Part shown: positions 56,781-64,000 of the stretch, one piece after another
Position numbering within the stretch: the stretch's first letter is position 1
Layout of the letters: every line of letters begins with the position of its first letter
From: Paenibacillus mucilaginosus 3016
GTDB lineage: Bacteria; Bacillota; Bacilli; Paenibacillales; NBRC-103111
Reading direction: 5' to 3'
NCBI RefSeq assembly: GCF_000250655.1
Contig: NC_016935.1
Span: 5,226,001-5,290,000 of the forward strand
Length of the DNA: 64,000 bases
Notes under the pieces: model-generated
What the model was told of the DNA's origin: nothing
The model's input: only the letters and a program-made list of their open reading frames with translations
Databases searched by the model: none
Program-made: the position numbers and the translations under genes

Positions 56781-58304
56781 ATGAACAACAAGGCACGCCG
56801 AACCGGATTCTCTGTGCTGCTAGCTTTGCTCCTGCTGCTCGGGTTATGGGCCGTCTTCCGTATGGTTCCCCCTGCCGGCGGGCCTCCGGACGGGGAACGT
56901 CAGGCAGCACCGGCGCCGGTGCTCCCTTTGACGGAATATTGGCGCACTCAGGCAGAGGCCGCGGAGAAGGCCGGCCATGCGGAGGCCGCGGCGAATTACC
57001 GGGCGCGGCTGGAAGCCCGTGACGCTCTCTTGGCGTCAGGCGCATCCGCTCCGCCGGAGATACCCGAAGCCGCAGATGCGGATCTTCGGCTGTATCTGCG
57101 CACCGCAAGATCGGCAGCACCGGATCCGGGCCTGCCGGCCAAATTCGAGCCGGTGTCGGGTACGTATCTGGGCATGCTGGGGGCCGACAGCCGCGTCCGC
57201 TATGACATCACGAAGGTCGAGCAGGTCTACGGCCGCCGTCACGCCCTCTATCTCTCTTACGTGGGATGGCGGAAGCTGCAGACCGATACGAACACTTACT
57301 TCCCGAAGCGCACGGCAGACCGGGTCCGTGCCCTGGACGGTGCCCTTCAGATCGGCTGGGAGCCGCGGTACGGCCTGCAGGATGTGCTGGATGACGAGTA
57401 TGTGCGCCGGTTCGCCAGAGAAGCCAAGGAATCGGGGATTCCCATCTTTCTGCGGTATGCCTCGGAGATGAACGGCGCCTGGGTCCCCTGGCACGGTGAT
57501 CCGGCCCTGTATGTCGAGAAGTTTCGGCTCATCCACGACATTATGGAAGAGGAGGCGCCGAACGTGGCCATGGTCTGGTCCCCGAACTTCTCTCCGGCAG
57601 AGGGGATTGACGCCTATTACCCCGGCGACGAGTACGTCGACTGGGTCGGCTTCTCCTTGTACTCCACCCCCGTAACGAACGGGCAGGAGGATCTGAAGGA
57701 CAATGTGATCGAAGCGTTCGCCCCGCTCTATGCCGAGTACAGCCACAAGCCGATCATGATCTCGGAAGGGGCCGTAGCGCACAGTGTCATCTCCACCGGC
57801 CGGTCCTACTACGAGTGGGCCGAGGAGCAGCTTGGCTATATGTATACGTATCTGCCGGTAATGTTCCCTCAGGTCAAAGCCATCACCTATTTCAACTTCA
57901 GCCGGGCCCAGGCCGGACGCTCCAATATGGATTTCGTGTATGATCTCGGCGAGAATCCGTATACGGACGGAGGGTACCGACGGCTCGCCGCCTCGCCCCG
58001 GTTCCTCGGCCGGATCGACACCGCCGCAGATCCGGTGGACTTTGCTTACAAGCTCCACGAGGAAGCCCCTCTCCCCGAGGGACGCCAGACGGTCAGCGTC
58101 TATGCCAAGCTTCCTGACGGGAGCGCGCCGTTCGCCGCGGCACTCTACCATGGGGAAGAACGGCTCGGGATCTCGTTCGAGTTGCCGTGGGAGATGGAGG
58201 TTGAGCTCCCGGCCGGGGCAGCGGAGCAGCCGCTCCGGATCGTGGTCTACGACAAGAACGGGAAGCCTGCTGCGCTTCGTACGCTGCCGGCCGGCAAAGG
58301 GTGA
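56781..58304 (+). CDS. Membrane-anchored GH26-like glycoside hydrolase
   Basis: A 507-residue exported or membrane-anchored protein. An N-terminal helix (SVLLALLLLLGLWAVF) without a clear cleavage site is followed by a helical segment (TEYWRTQAEAAEKAGHAEAA). The catalytic domain resembles GH26 beta-mannanases: acid/base Glu229 in FLRYASEMNGAW and nucleophile Glu329 in KPIMISEGA, 100 residues apart, with WSPN and YVDWVGFSLYS between them. A short C-terminal beta-domain ends the protein. ATG 56781 follows GGAGGAG by 7 nt. Mannan or mixed-linkage glucan is a plausible substrate, but the family assignment is by motifs only. Confidence 0.82.
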   Translation: MNNKARRTGFSVLLALLLLLGLWAVFRMVPPAGGPPDGERQAAPAPVLPLTEYWRTQAEAAEKAGHAEAAANYRARLEARDALLASGASAPPEIPEAADADLRLYLRTARSAAPDPGLPAKFEPVSGTYLGMLGADSRVRYDITKVEQVYGRRHALYLSYVGWRKLQTDTNTYFPKRTADRVRALDGALQIGWEPRYGLQDVLDDEYVRRFAREAKESGIPIFLRYASEMNGAWVPWHGDPALYVEKFRLIHDIMEEEAPNVAMVWSPNFSPAEGIDAYYPGDEYVDWVGFSLYSTPVTNGQEDLKDNVIEAFAPLYAEYSHKPIMISEGAVAHSVISTGRSYYEWAEEQLGYMYTYLPVMFPQVKAITYFNFSRAQAGRSNMDFVYDLGENPYTDGGYRRLAASPRFLGRIDTAADPVDFAYKLHEEAPLPEGRQTVSVYAKLPDGSAPFAAALYHGEERLGISFELPWEMEVELPAGAAEQPLRIVVYDKNGKPAALRTLPAGKG

Positions 58305-58375
58305 ATGCGTCTCTCATCCATTCCCAAGCCTCCGGCTTCGGGAGAGTCCATCTTCCCATTCTGTTCGAATCCGGA

Positions 58376-58427
58376 ACCAAAAACCATGCGATCGGCAAAC
58401 CGACGGCATGGTTTTTGGTTGGTTTTT
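58376..58427. terminator. Bidirectional terminator between GH26-like and serine dehydratase genes
   Basis: ACCAAAAACCATGC and GCATGGTTTTTGGT form a perfect 14-bp stem. A T-run follows on the plus side. Confidence 0.9.
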
Positions 58428-58477
58428 CAACGTATGGGTGCCTCGAGCACCTCCGGCCGGGCCGCAAAGTGCGGAGC

Positions 58478-59371
58478 TCATGATTCTTCCGGGTCCGGCT
58501 TCCTCCGCAGGTTCCTCATGATCTTCCGGCCTGTGGGGGTCTGGGCCAGCCCGCCCTGTGCGGTCTCGCGGTGCTTCTCCGGCATGGAGGAGCCGACCTC
58601 CAGCATCACGCCGATGACTTCATCCGACGGGATGACGCTGCGGACACCGGCCAGGGCCATATCCGCGGCAGCCAGCGCAGTGACGGCCCCGAAGCCGTTG
58701 CGGATGATGCACGGAATCTCCACCAGACCGCCGACGGGGTCGCAGATCAGGCCGAGCGAGTTTTTGAGCGCGAGACCGACCGCATGCACAGCCTGTGCCG
58801 GAGTGCCGCCGCGCAGCTCGGTCAGCGCGCCCGCCGCCATCCCGATCGCGGAGCCGACCTCCGCCTGGCACCCGCCCTCCGCACCGGAGACGAAAGCGTT
58901 GTTCGCGATGACATAACCGATGGCCCCCGCAGCAAACAGGCCGTACACCATCTGCTCGTCGGACCAGCCGAAGCGCTTCTGGCAGGAGAGAAATACGCCG
59001 GGAATGATGCCGCACGAGCCGGCCGTCGGCGTTGCGATGATCCGGCCCATGGAGGCATTCACCTCCGATACCGCCAGCGCGTAGGCCATCGCTTCTCCGG
59101 CTGCCGGCCCAAGGCTCAGCTCCTGCTCCGCTCCGAACGCCATCACCCGCTGGGCGTCCCGTCCGGTGAGTCCGCTCCGCGAGGTGGTGTCTTCCGTTAG
59201 TCCCCGCTCCACCGCCTCCCGCATGATGTCATAGTAAGCTGACATCGTAGCGAACTCCTGCTCCGGACTCCTGCCGGACTCCGTGCTCTGCTGCTCCAGC
59301 ATATAGTGCCCGAGGGTCATGCTCCTCTCGGTGCACTGGGCTGCCAACTGCTCCAGCGTGCGAAACTGCAT
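58478..59371 (-). CDS. sdaAA: L-serine dehydratase, iron-sulfur type, alpha subunit
   Basis: A 297-residue subunit of the enzyme that converts L-serine to pyruvate and ammonia with a [4Fe-4S] cluster. Conserved Cys lie in ATPTAGSCGIIPGVFLSC, SGAEGGCQAEVGSA and SLGLICDPVGG. The C-terminal TPTGRKI motif is also typical. ATG 59371 is chosen because GGGAGGG ends 6 nt before it; ATG 59377 abuts the site. It follows the beta-subunit gene by 50 nt on the same strand. Confidence 0.95.
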   Translation of the reverse strand: MQFRTLEQLAAQCTERSMTLGHYMLEQQSTESGRSPEQEFATMSAYYDIMREAVERGLTEDTTSRSGLTGRDAQRVMAFGAEQELSLGPAAGEAMAYALAVSEVNASMGRIIATPTAGSCGIIPGVFLSCQKRFGWSDEQMVYGLFAAGAIGYVIANNAFVSGAEGGCQAEVGSAIGMAAGALTELRGGTPAQAVHAVGLALKNSLGLICDPVGGLVEIPCIIRNGFGAVTALAAADMALAGVRSVIPSDEVIGVMLEVGSSMPEKHRETAQGGLAQTPTGRKIMRNLRRKPDPEES

Positions 59372-59421
59372 GGTCATCCCTCCCTTCCCTTAGTGACCGG
59401 GCGGACCGCCTGACGCAGGCT

Positions 59422-60114
59422 TCAGGCCGAACTGATTTTCGACAGATCGACGCAGCGCACGCTGCCGACCTGCTCCAGCCGGGACAGCTGATCCAGCAGC
59501 GGCGGAGCAAGCGGAGCATCCAGCTCCAGAGCCGTCAGCGCCTCCCCGCTTCTTCCCTTCCGGTCCACCGACATATGAGCGATATTGCAGCCGCCGTCCC
59601 TTAAGGCATCCGTAATGCCCGCAATCGTCCCCGGTGCATCCCGGTGCTGTACGATCACGGCCGGATAGCCCCCCGTCAGCTTGACGCCGAACCCGTCGAT
59701 ATCGGTAATCTCAATATTGCCCCCTCCAATGGAAGCTCCCGTAAGCGCCAGCTCTCTCCGGGCTGGGGGTGCGCCCGCGGTGAGCAGCAATCGGACCGTG
59801 TTCGGGTGGGCATACAGGCCCTTTCCTTGACCGAACAGGACGGTCATCCCCTGATCCGCCGCATGCTTCAGCGCGCAGGGAATCCGCTTGTCGTCCGTCT
59901 GCCAATCGAGCAGGCCCGCGGCAATGGCAATATCCGTGCCGTGCCCCTGATAAGTCGCGGCGAACGAGCCGAAGAAACGCACCTCCGCCCGCTCCGGAAG
60001 CGGCCCGAACAGCTGGCGGGCGAACCTGCCGATTCGGACCGCCCCGGCCGTATGGGAGCTGGAGGGTCCGATCATGGCGGGACCAATGATAGAAAATACG
60101 TCTTTGAAGCGCAT
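59422..60114 (-). CDS. sdaAB: L-serine dehydratase, iron-sulfur type, beta subunit
   Basis: A 230-residue subunit. FKDVFSIIGPAMIGPSSSHTAGAVR is the family hallmark at the N-terminus. A C-terminal ACT domain begins near YPAVIVQHRDAPGTIAGITD and may bind serine as an allosteric signal. GGGGAGGG precedes ATG. It is the first gene of the pair. A 13-bp repeat array about 105 nt upstream may be a regulator site. Confidence 0.95.
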   Translation of the reverse strand: MRFKDVFSIIGPAMIGPSSSHTAGAVRIGRFARQLFGPLPERAEVRFFGSFAATYQGHGTDIAIAAGLLDWQTDDKRIPCALKHAADQGMTVLFGQGKGLYAHPNTVRLLLTAGAPPARRELALTGASIGGGNIEITDIDGFGVKLTGGYPAVIVQHRDAPGTIAGITDALRDGGCNIAHMSVDRKGRSGEALTALELDAPLAPPLLDQLSRLEQVGSVRCVDLSKISSA

Positions 60115-60219
60115 AAGTCCCTCCCCGGTTGGCCGCAGCCGACAGATTGCAGCGGCTTCCGGCCCGGCTCTCCGTGCCCGGCTGCCTCGGCCGGTCCAAC
60201 CTCAAACTTCCGCATGCCC

Positions 60220-60272
60220 CGACGATCGGGCTCTGACGATTGGCTCCGACGATTGGGCCCGACGATTGGGCT
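60220..60272 (-). repeat. Four 13-bp direct repeats upstream of the serine dehydratase genes
   Basis: Units at 60220, 60234, 60247 and 60260 follow the pattern CGACGATTGGGCC with one or two changes. They lie 106-158 nt before the sdaAB start and next to a TATATA-like box. Regular spacing near one DNA turn suggests a cooperative protein-binding array. Confidence 0.75.
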
Positions 60273-60456
60273 ATATAGCTATCATCTGCCTCAGCGACTC
60301 CAAATATTACTGTCTTCTCTAGTGTATGGCCGGCACCTGCGGGACCATGCCAGCATACGGGCAGCCAGGACTGCTGCCCTGTTGAGAAAAGACGTGACGG
60401 TCCCCCGCAAGCCGCGAGGCTCCCGCTCCGGCTGCCGCCTAATCGGGTCTGCTCAA

Positions 60457-60492
60457 ACAAAAAAGACCTGGCCCCTCCCGGGCTCAAGTCTT
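60457..60492 (-). terminator. Terminator of the stalk-domain protein gene
   Basis: On the minus strand AGACTTG-A-GCCC, a short loop, GGGGC-C-AGGTCT and TTTTTTG, about 100 nt after the stop at 60594. Confidence 0.75.
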
Positions 60493-60593
60493 ATGATCGT
60501 TCGATTACGGCGGCCTGCCCGGTGCGGGAGCTGCGGGACAAACCGCCCTTCCGGGATGCCCCCTTTTCGCGGTCCTGCCTTGTGGCCTCCACG

Positions 60594-61223
60594 CTACTCT
60601 ATTAAGGCCCCTCCTGAAGAACCGTCCGGGTACAGATAATGCGTATACAGCCTTCTCTCGCTTCCTTGGACCTTCGAATACCACATCTCGATCCGTTCAA
60701 CGCTCCCGGCTTCCGACCAGGTTACAAGCAGCTGACCTTGGAGGCTTCCCTCTTCCAGGCCGCTGCGGTCGATAGCGAATGCGTCATATCCGTATCCGGC
60801 TGCCGCGGCAAAATCATATCGCCAGACGGCCTTCTGCCCGTCTCCCGCCGTTCTTTCCGCTGCAGGGGGGCCAAGCAGTTCCTTGACAGCCGCAGCATCC
60901 TGTCCTATTTTCAGCCGGTATTGGACCCGCCAGAGAGCCTTCGAGGCGGCATCCGTTTCCCCCGGCTCATTTTGTACGGAGATCACCCGATCCCGGTCGA
61001 TGTATCTGACGCCGAGCCCCAAGCTCTCCCCGATGAAACGGATCGGCACATAGGCATGCCCGTTGTAGTTCAGCACCGTATATTCGATGCCTGGCTCCTT
61101 CTTTTGGCCGTTGATCTCGAAGGCGGCCGGGAACCCATACACCTGAAGGGTTTCGGCTGCTGCCGCAGCGGCCGCGGCGGATAGAGCCAATCCGCATGTC
61201 AGTCCAAGTATGAAAGTCTTCAA
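60594..61223 (-). CDS. Secreted protein with copper-amine-oxidase-like stalk domain
   Basis: A 209-residue exported protein. TTG 61223 follows GGGAGG by 9 nt and gives a clean signal peptide (KTFILGLTCGLALSAAAAAA). One stalk module spans FPAAFEINGQKKE to NGHAYVPIRFIGESLGLGV. A second domain of about 110 residues with KIGQDAAAVKELLGPPAAE and a tail-anchored beta pattern follows. The longer frame to 61250 lacks a site. Its function is unknown. A related module occurs twice in the protein at 22153-23748. Confidence 0.8.
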   Translation of the reverse strand: MKTFILGLTCGLALSAAAAAAAAETLQVYGFPAAFEINGQKKEPGIEYTVLNYNGHAYVPIRFIGESLGLGVRYIDRDRVISVQNEPGETDAASKALWRVQYRLKIGQDAAAVKELLGPPAAERTAGDGQKAVWRYDFAAAAGYGYDAFAIDRSGLEEGSLQGQLLVTWSEAGSVERIEMWYSKVQGSERRLYTHYLYPDGSSGGALIE

Positions 61224-61351
61224 CTTCGTAATCCTCCCTGTAACCTGCATCTCTTGATGCTATCCACCTCTTAACGTGCCGGCTCCTGAAGAAGTTGCTG
61301 TAATATATACCGAAGCGAGCCATGTTCGTTGTACTTTCTGATATTTCACAT

Positions 61352-61411
61352 AAAAAAAGACAGCCGCCGTCCGGACGCCCGATCGGGCCGTATCCTGGAC
61401 AGCAAGCTGCC
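61352..61411 (-). terminator. Terminator of the aldo/keto reductase gene
   Basis: On the minus strand a branched GC-rich stem beginning GCAGCTTGCTGTCC and ending GGCGGCTGTC is followed by seven T, directly after the stop at 61420. Confidence 0.7.
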
Positions 61412-61419
61412 TTGGCTTC

Positions 61420-62442
61420 CTATCTTCGTAACGCTTCTTCGACCTGGGTGTCCTGCGTAGCGGCCGAGAACCAGTTCGGATAGAGGGCGGCCGGCCTCGT
61501 CAGCTCATTCAGCCGCTCGAGGTCGGCGCCGCTCAGCTGCAGCTCGGCCGCGCGGAGGTTGTCCTCGAGCTGGGTAAGCTTGCTGGAGCCGACCAATACG
61601 CTGCTGACATGGGGCTGGGCCAGCAGCCAGGCCAGCGAGACCTGGGCCGGGGTGGCGCCGTAGCCTTCGGCCAGCTCACGGACGGTATCCAGAACCTGGA
61701 ATCCCCATTCCTTGTCGTGCGGAAGAAAATCAAAGCCGCTGAGCCGGTTCTGTTCGTCCTTCAGGTTCTCCCGGGTGTACTTGCCGCTGAGGAAGCCGCC
61801 GGCCAGCGGCCCCCAGACGGTCAGGCCGACCTTGCTGCGGACCGCGAAAGGAACCGTCTCATGCTCGATATCCCGGCCGATCAGGGAGTAGTACACCTGT
61901 CCGTTGATGAAGGAAGCCCACCGGCGTTCCCGCTGGATCGTGACGGCCTGCGCCGCCAGCCAGGCCGGCCAATTCGAGTAGCCGATATAGCGGACCTTCC
62001 CCTGACGGACAAGGTCGTTCAGTGCCTCCAGGGTTTCCTCGAGCGGCGTGTGGGGATCGGTCTTATGTACGATGTAAAGATCAATGTAATCCGTACCCAG
62101 GCGGCGCAGGCTGGCTTCGCAGGCAGCGAACAGATGCTTGCGGGATAAACCGGCCTGCACGAGCCCCTGCCCTACGCGGAAGCCGCCCTTGGTGGCGATG
62201 ACGGTTTCGCTGCGCCGGGAGCCGAGCAGGCGCCCGAGCATCTCCTCGCTTTGTCCGTCCGCATACCCGTCCGCCGTATCGAAGAAGTTGATCCCCGCGT
62301 CCAGGGCGCGGTCTACGAGCTCCTGTGCGCCGCTCTCGTCCACCTTGTAGATGCTGGGCATGTTCCCTGTGCCGAAGGTCATCGCTCCGAAGGCAAGCCT
62401 CGAAACCAGCAGGCCGGACTGCCCCAATACCGTGTACTTCAC
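61420..62442 (-). CDS. Aldo/keto reductase
   Basis: A 340-residue NADPH-dependent barrel oxidoreductase. The catalytic tetrad is visible: Asp55 and Tyr60 in FFDTADGYADG, Lys85 in VIATKGG, His126 in LYIVHKTDPHTP. The coenzyme region LVGSSKLTQLEDNL lies near the C-terminus. The start is GTG 62442 with GAGGAGGG upstream. It belongs to the YajO/Tas-like branch acting on aldehydes or sugars. It is monocistronic. Confidence 0.93.
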   Translation of the reverse strand: MKYTVLGQSGLLVSRLAFGAMTFGTGNMPSIYKVDESGAQELVDRALDAGINFFDTADGYADGQSEEMLGRLLGSRRSETVIATKGGFRVGQGLVQAGLSRKHLFAACEASLRRLGTDYIDLYIVHKTDPHTPLEETLEALNDLVRQGKVRYIGYSNWPAWLAAQAVTIQRERRWASFINGQVYYSLIGRDIEHETVPFAVRSKVGLTVWGPLAGGFLSGKYTRENLKDEQNRLSGFDFLPHDKEWGFQVLDTVRELAEGYGATPAQVSLAWLLAQPHVSSVLVGSSKLTQLEDNLRAAELQLSGADLERLNELTRPAALYPNWFSAATQDTQVEEALRR

Positions 62443-62627
62443 TCCAATCCCTCCTCAATATCCCTTAATTGGCATGCATACCCAATATATCATGAATGGA
62501 GTGAACCGGAATCAGACTTTGGTCTTGGGCTCGTCCTGCCGAGGTCCCCCCTTTCTCCTGCGAAGAGTTCGTCTTGGTCATGAACGGATCCGATGCCGAA
62601 CCTTTGGAAGAACCCTTCCCTGCTTCA

Positions 62628-62657
62628 TACATATTTTACATGCCTAAGAACATACTA
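62628..62657 (+). promoter_or_regulatory. Candidate sigma-G promoter of the gerA-type gene
   Basis: TACATA (62628-62633), 17 nt, CATACTA (62651-62657). The -10 element equals the sigma-G consensus and the -35 differs at one base. The leader to the ribosome site would be about 30 nt. Forespore expression fits the encoded germinant receptor. Confidence 0.6.
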
Positions 62658-62700
62658 CCTGCGTAACCTGTGCATTTCACTCGGGTACGGAGGACTTCCT

Positions 62701-64000
62701 ATGAACAAAGGCGCTGTGGGCCGCGGGGAAGAAAAAGAAAAAGAAAAAGAAAATGGTAAAGAAAAAGAACCGCGGCTTTCCGTGAATCTGGCCGAAAACG
62801 TCGACACGATCAAACGGGCCTTTTCCTATCCCGTCAATAGAGCCTTGGTGGTCAGGGAGCTGTTCGCCGCGTCACTTCAACGGGAAGTGACCGTATTGTT
62901 CCTCGAAGGGGCGACGGATACCGAAAGCATTGAATCCCAGATCATTCAGCCGCTGGTAACGAAGACGCTGACGCTCCTGCGGCATCATAACGCAGTAACC
63001 GTCACCATGGAGGAGATTCTTACAAGCTCCTCCGTCCGGACGACGTCCCTGTTTCAAGATTTGATTCACGGTCTGGTTAACGGCGGCACGATCCTGCTGA
63101 TCCAGGGCGAAGCCCAGGGATTGACCATGGATACGCCGGGCTTCCAGTCCCGGTCGATCACCGAGCCGCAGGTCGAGCACGTGCTTAAGGGTCCGAAGGA
63201 AGCGTTCATCGAATCCGCCGCCGCCAACCGTTCCCTGATCCGCAAGCAGGTGAGAGACCATCAGCTGATGTCCGAAGTGGTCACCGTGGGCGAGCGTTCG
63301 ATGAACGAGGTCTCCCTCATGTACATCAAGAACTTGGCGGACCCCGATCTCGTGACGGAAGTCAAACAGAGGATCTCCGAGATTCAGGCCGACACGGTGC
63401 CCAACCTTTCCATGCTGGAGCAGCATATCGAAGAAAGGTCCTATTCTCTGATCCCGACCGCACTGCTGACCGAGCGGCCGGACCGGGCCTCTTCTTTCCT
63501 GATGGAAGGCCATGTCATTCTGATAATGGAAAATTCTCCGACGGCGATGGTTGTCCCGATCACCTTCTGGTCGCTCTTTCATACGCCGGAGGATCAATAT
63601 TTGCGGTGGGCTTACGGCAACTTTATCCGCATTGTCCGCATTTTTGCCGTCTTCGTGGCCCTGCTTACCCCATCCCTGTACATAGCCGTAAGCACGTTTC
63701 ATGAAGAGATGCTGCCCACGGATCTGCTTCTGGCCATTGGAGCGACAAGGGAGCGGGTGCCCTTCCCTGCTTTGATCGAGGTGCTTCTCATGGAAGCCGC
63801 CTTCGAGCTCGTGCGGGAAGCGGCCGTCCGGATCCCGACGATCATCGGTCCGACGATTGGGATCGTAGGAGCGCTGATTCTCGGACAAGCCGCCGTGGAA
63901 GCGAACATCGTAAGTCCGATATTGGTCATTATCGTGGCCATGACCGGCATCTCGTCCTTTACGATTCCGGAGATCTCCTTTAACTTTGCCGTCCGTATTC
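62701..64000 (+). CDS. Spore germinant receptor A subunit (GerA family), partial
   Basis: The reading frame from ATG 62701 (GGAGG 7 nt upstream) stays open to the window edge, giving 433 residues of a protein usually near 500. It starts with a Glu/Lys repeat tail (EEKEKEKE) and then the soluble N-terminal domain (RALVVRELFAASLQREVTVL, GTILLIQGEAQGLTMDTPGF, MNEVSLMYIKNLADPDLV). The conserved PERPDRASSFLMEGHVILIM-like region follows. The membrane part carries RVPFPALIEVLLMEAAFELV and REAAVRIPTIIGPTIGIVGA. It sits in the spore inner membrane and responds to germinants. The B and C subunit genes are expected just past the window. Confidence 0.95.
   Translation, partial: MNKGAVGRGEEKEKEKENGKEKEPRLSVNLAENVDTIKRAFSYPVNRALVVRELFAASLQREVTVLFLEGATDTESIESQIIQPLVTKTLTLLRHHNAVTVTMEEILTSSSVRTTSLFQDLIHGLVNGGTILLIQGEAQGLTMDTPGFQSRSITEPQVEHVLKGPKEAFIESAAANRSLIRKQVRDHQLMSEVVTVGERSMNEVSLMYIKNLADPDLVTEVKQRISEIQADTVPNLSMLEQHIEERSYSLIPTALLTERPDRASSFLMEGHVILIMENSPTAMVVPITFWSLFHTPEDQYLRWAYGNFIRIVRIFAVFVALLTPSLYIAVSTFHEEMLPTDLLLAIGATRERVPFPALIEVLLMEAAFELVREAAVRIPTIIGPTIGIVGALILGQAAVEANIVSPILVIIVAMTGISSFTIPEISFNFAVRI

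Overview
The window reads as chromosomal DNA of a GC-rich, endospore-forming Firmicute, most likely a Paenibacillus-type bacterium. The support is strong AGGAGG-type ribosome sites, sigma-A-like promoters, a GerA-family germinant receptor gene with a candidate sigma-G promoter at the right edge, YesM/YesN-type two-component systems, Lpl-type sugar importers and copper-amine-oxidase-like stalk proteins. No rRNA, tRNA, CRISPR array or prophage was seen. The only mobile element recognised is one IS1182-type insertion, whose base composition looks less GC-rich than its surroundings.

Layout. (1) 0.1-5.9 kb, minus strand: a sulfur-scavenging operon of MarR regulator, sulfonate/sulfate-ester ABC importer (binding lipoprotein, ATPase, permease) and a cytoplasmic arylsulfatase, behind a leader that contains an intrinsic terminator. 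(2) 6.2-14.6 kb, minus strand: a polysaccharide-utilisation operon of AraC regulator, secreted rhamnogalacturonan lyase-like PL4 enzyme, Lpl-type ABC importer and a second cytoplasmic sulfatase. (3) 14.7-16.4 kb: a frameshifted FMN-dependent monooxygenase behind its own promoter, terminator-bearing leader and a 62-nt palindrome. (4) 16.4-24.1 kb: small metabolic and stress genes (DoxX, two VOC proteins, ECF-type sigma factor, NUDIX hydrolase, SDR, DUF817, stalk/propeller protein, CopZ). (5) 24.2-28.7 kb: a large secreted GH16 glucanase, frameshifted inside a carbohydrate-binding module, with a LacI regulator and a perfect 18-bp operator-like palindrome. (6) 29.0-33.2 kb: ArsR regulator, then an ABC exporter plus OmpR-type two-component system with response-regulator boxes at its promoter. 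(7) 33.4-37.4 kb: beta-lactamase-fold hydrolase, a repeat-rich stretch with an 18-nt tandem array, a polysaccharide deacetylase. (8) 37.5-44.6 kb: sugar ABC importer, YesN/YesM two-component system and secreted GH10 xylanase. (9) 44.9-48.9 kb: a divergent PRPP synthetase paralogue whose terminator is split by the IS. (10) 48.9-64 kb: GH127 arabinofuranosidase with frameshifted AraC gene, two tandem small basic proteins, MocR/EamA divergent pair, a membrane-anchored GH26-like protein, L-serine dehydratase subunits, aldo/keto reductase and the gerA-type gene.

Taken together, most of the window supports plant or algal polysaccharide degradation (rhamnogalacturonan-like, beta-glucan, xylan, arabinan, perhaps mannan) and organosulfur use. 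Four coding regions carry single-base shifts, three of them clearly at short homopolymers. They could be sequence errors or recent decay, and this should be settled before those genes are called pseudogenes.
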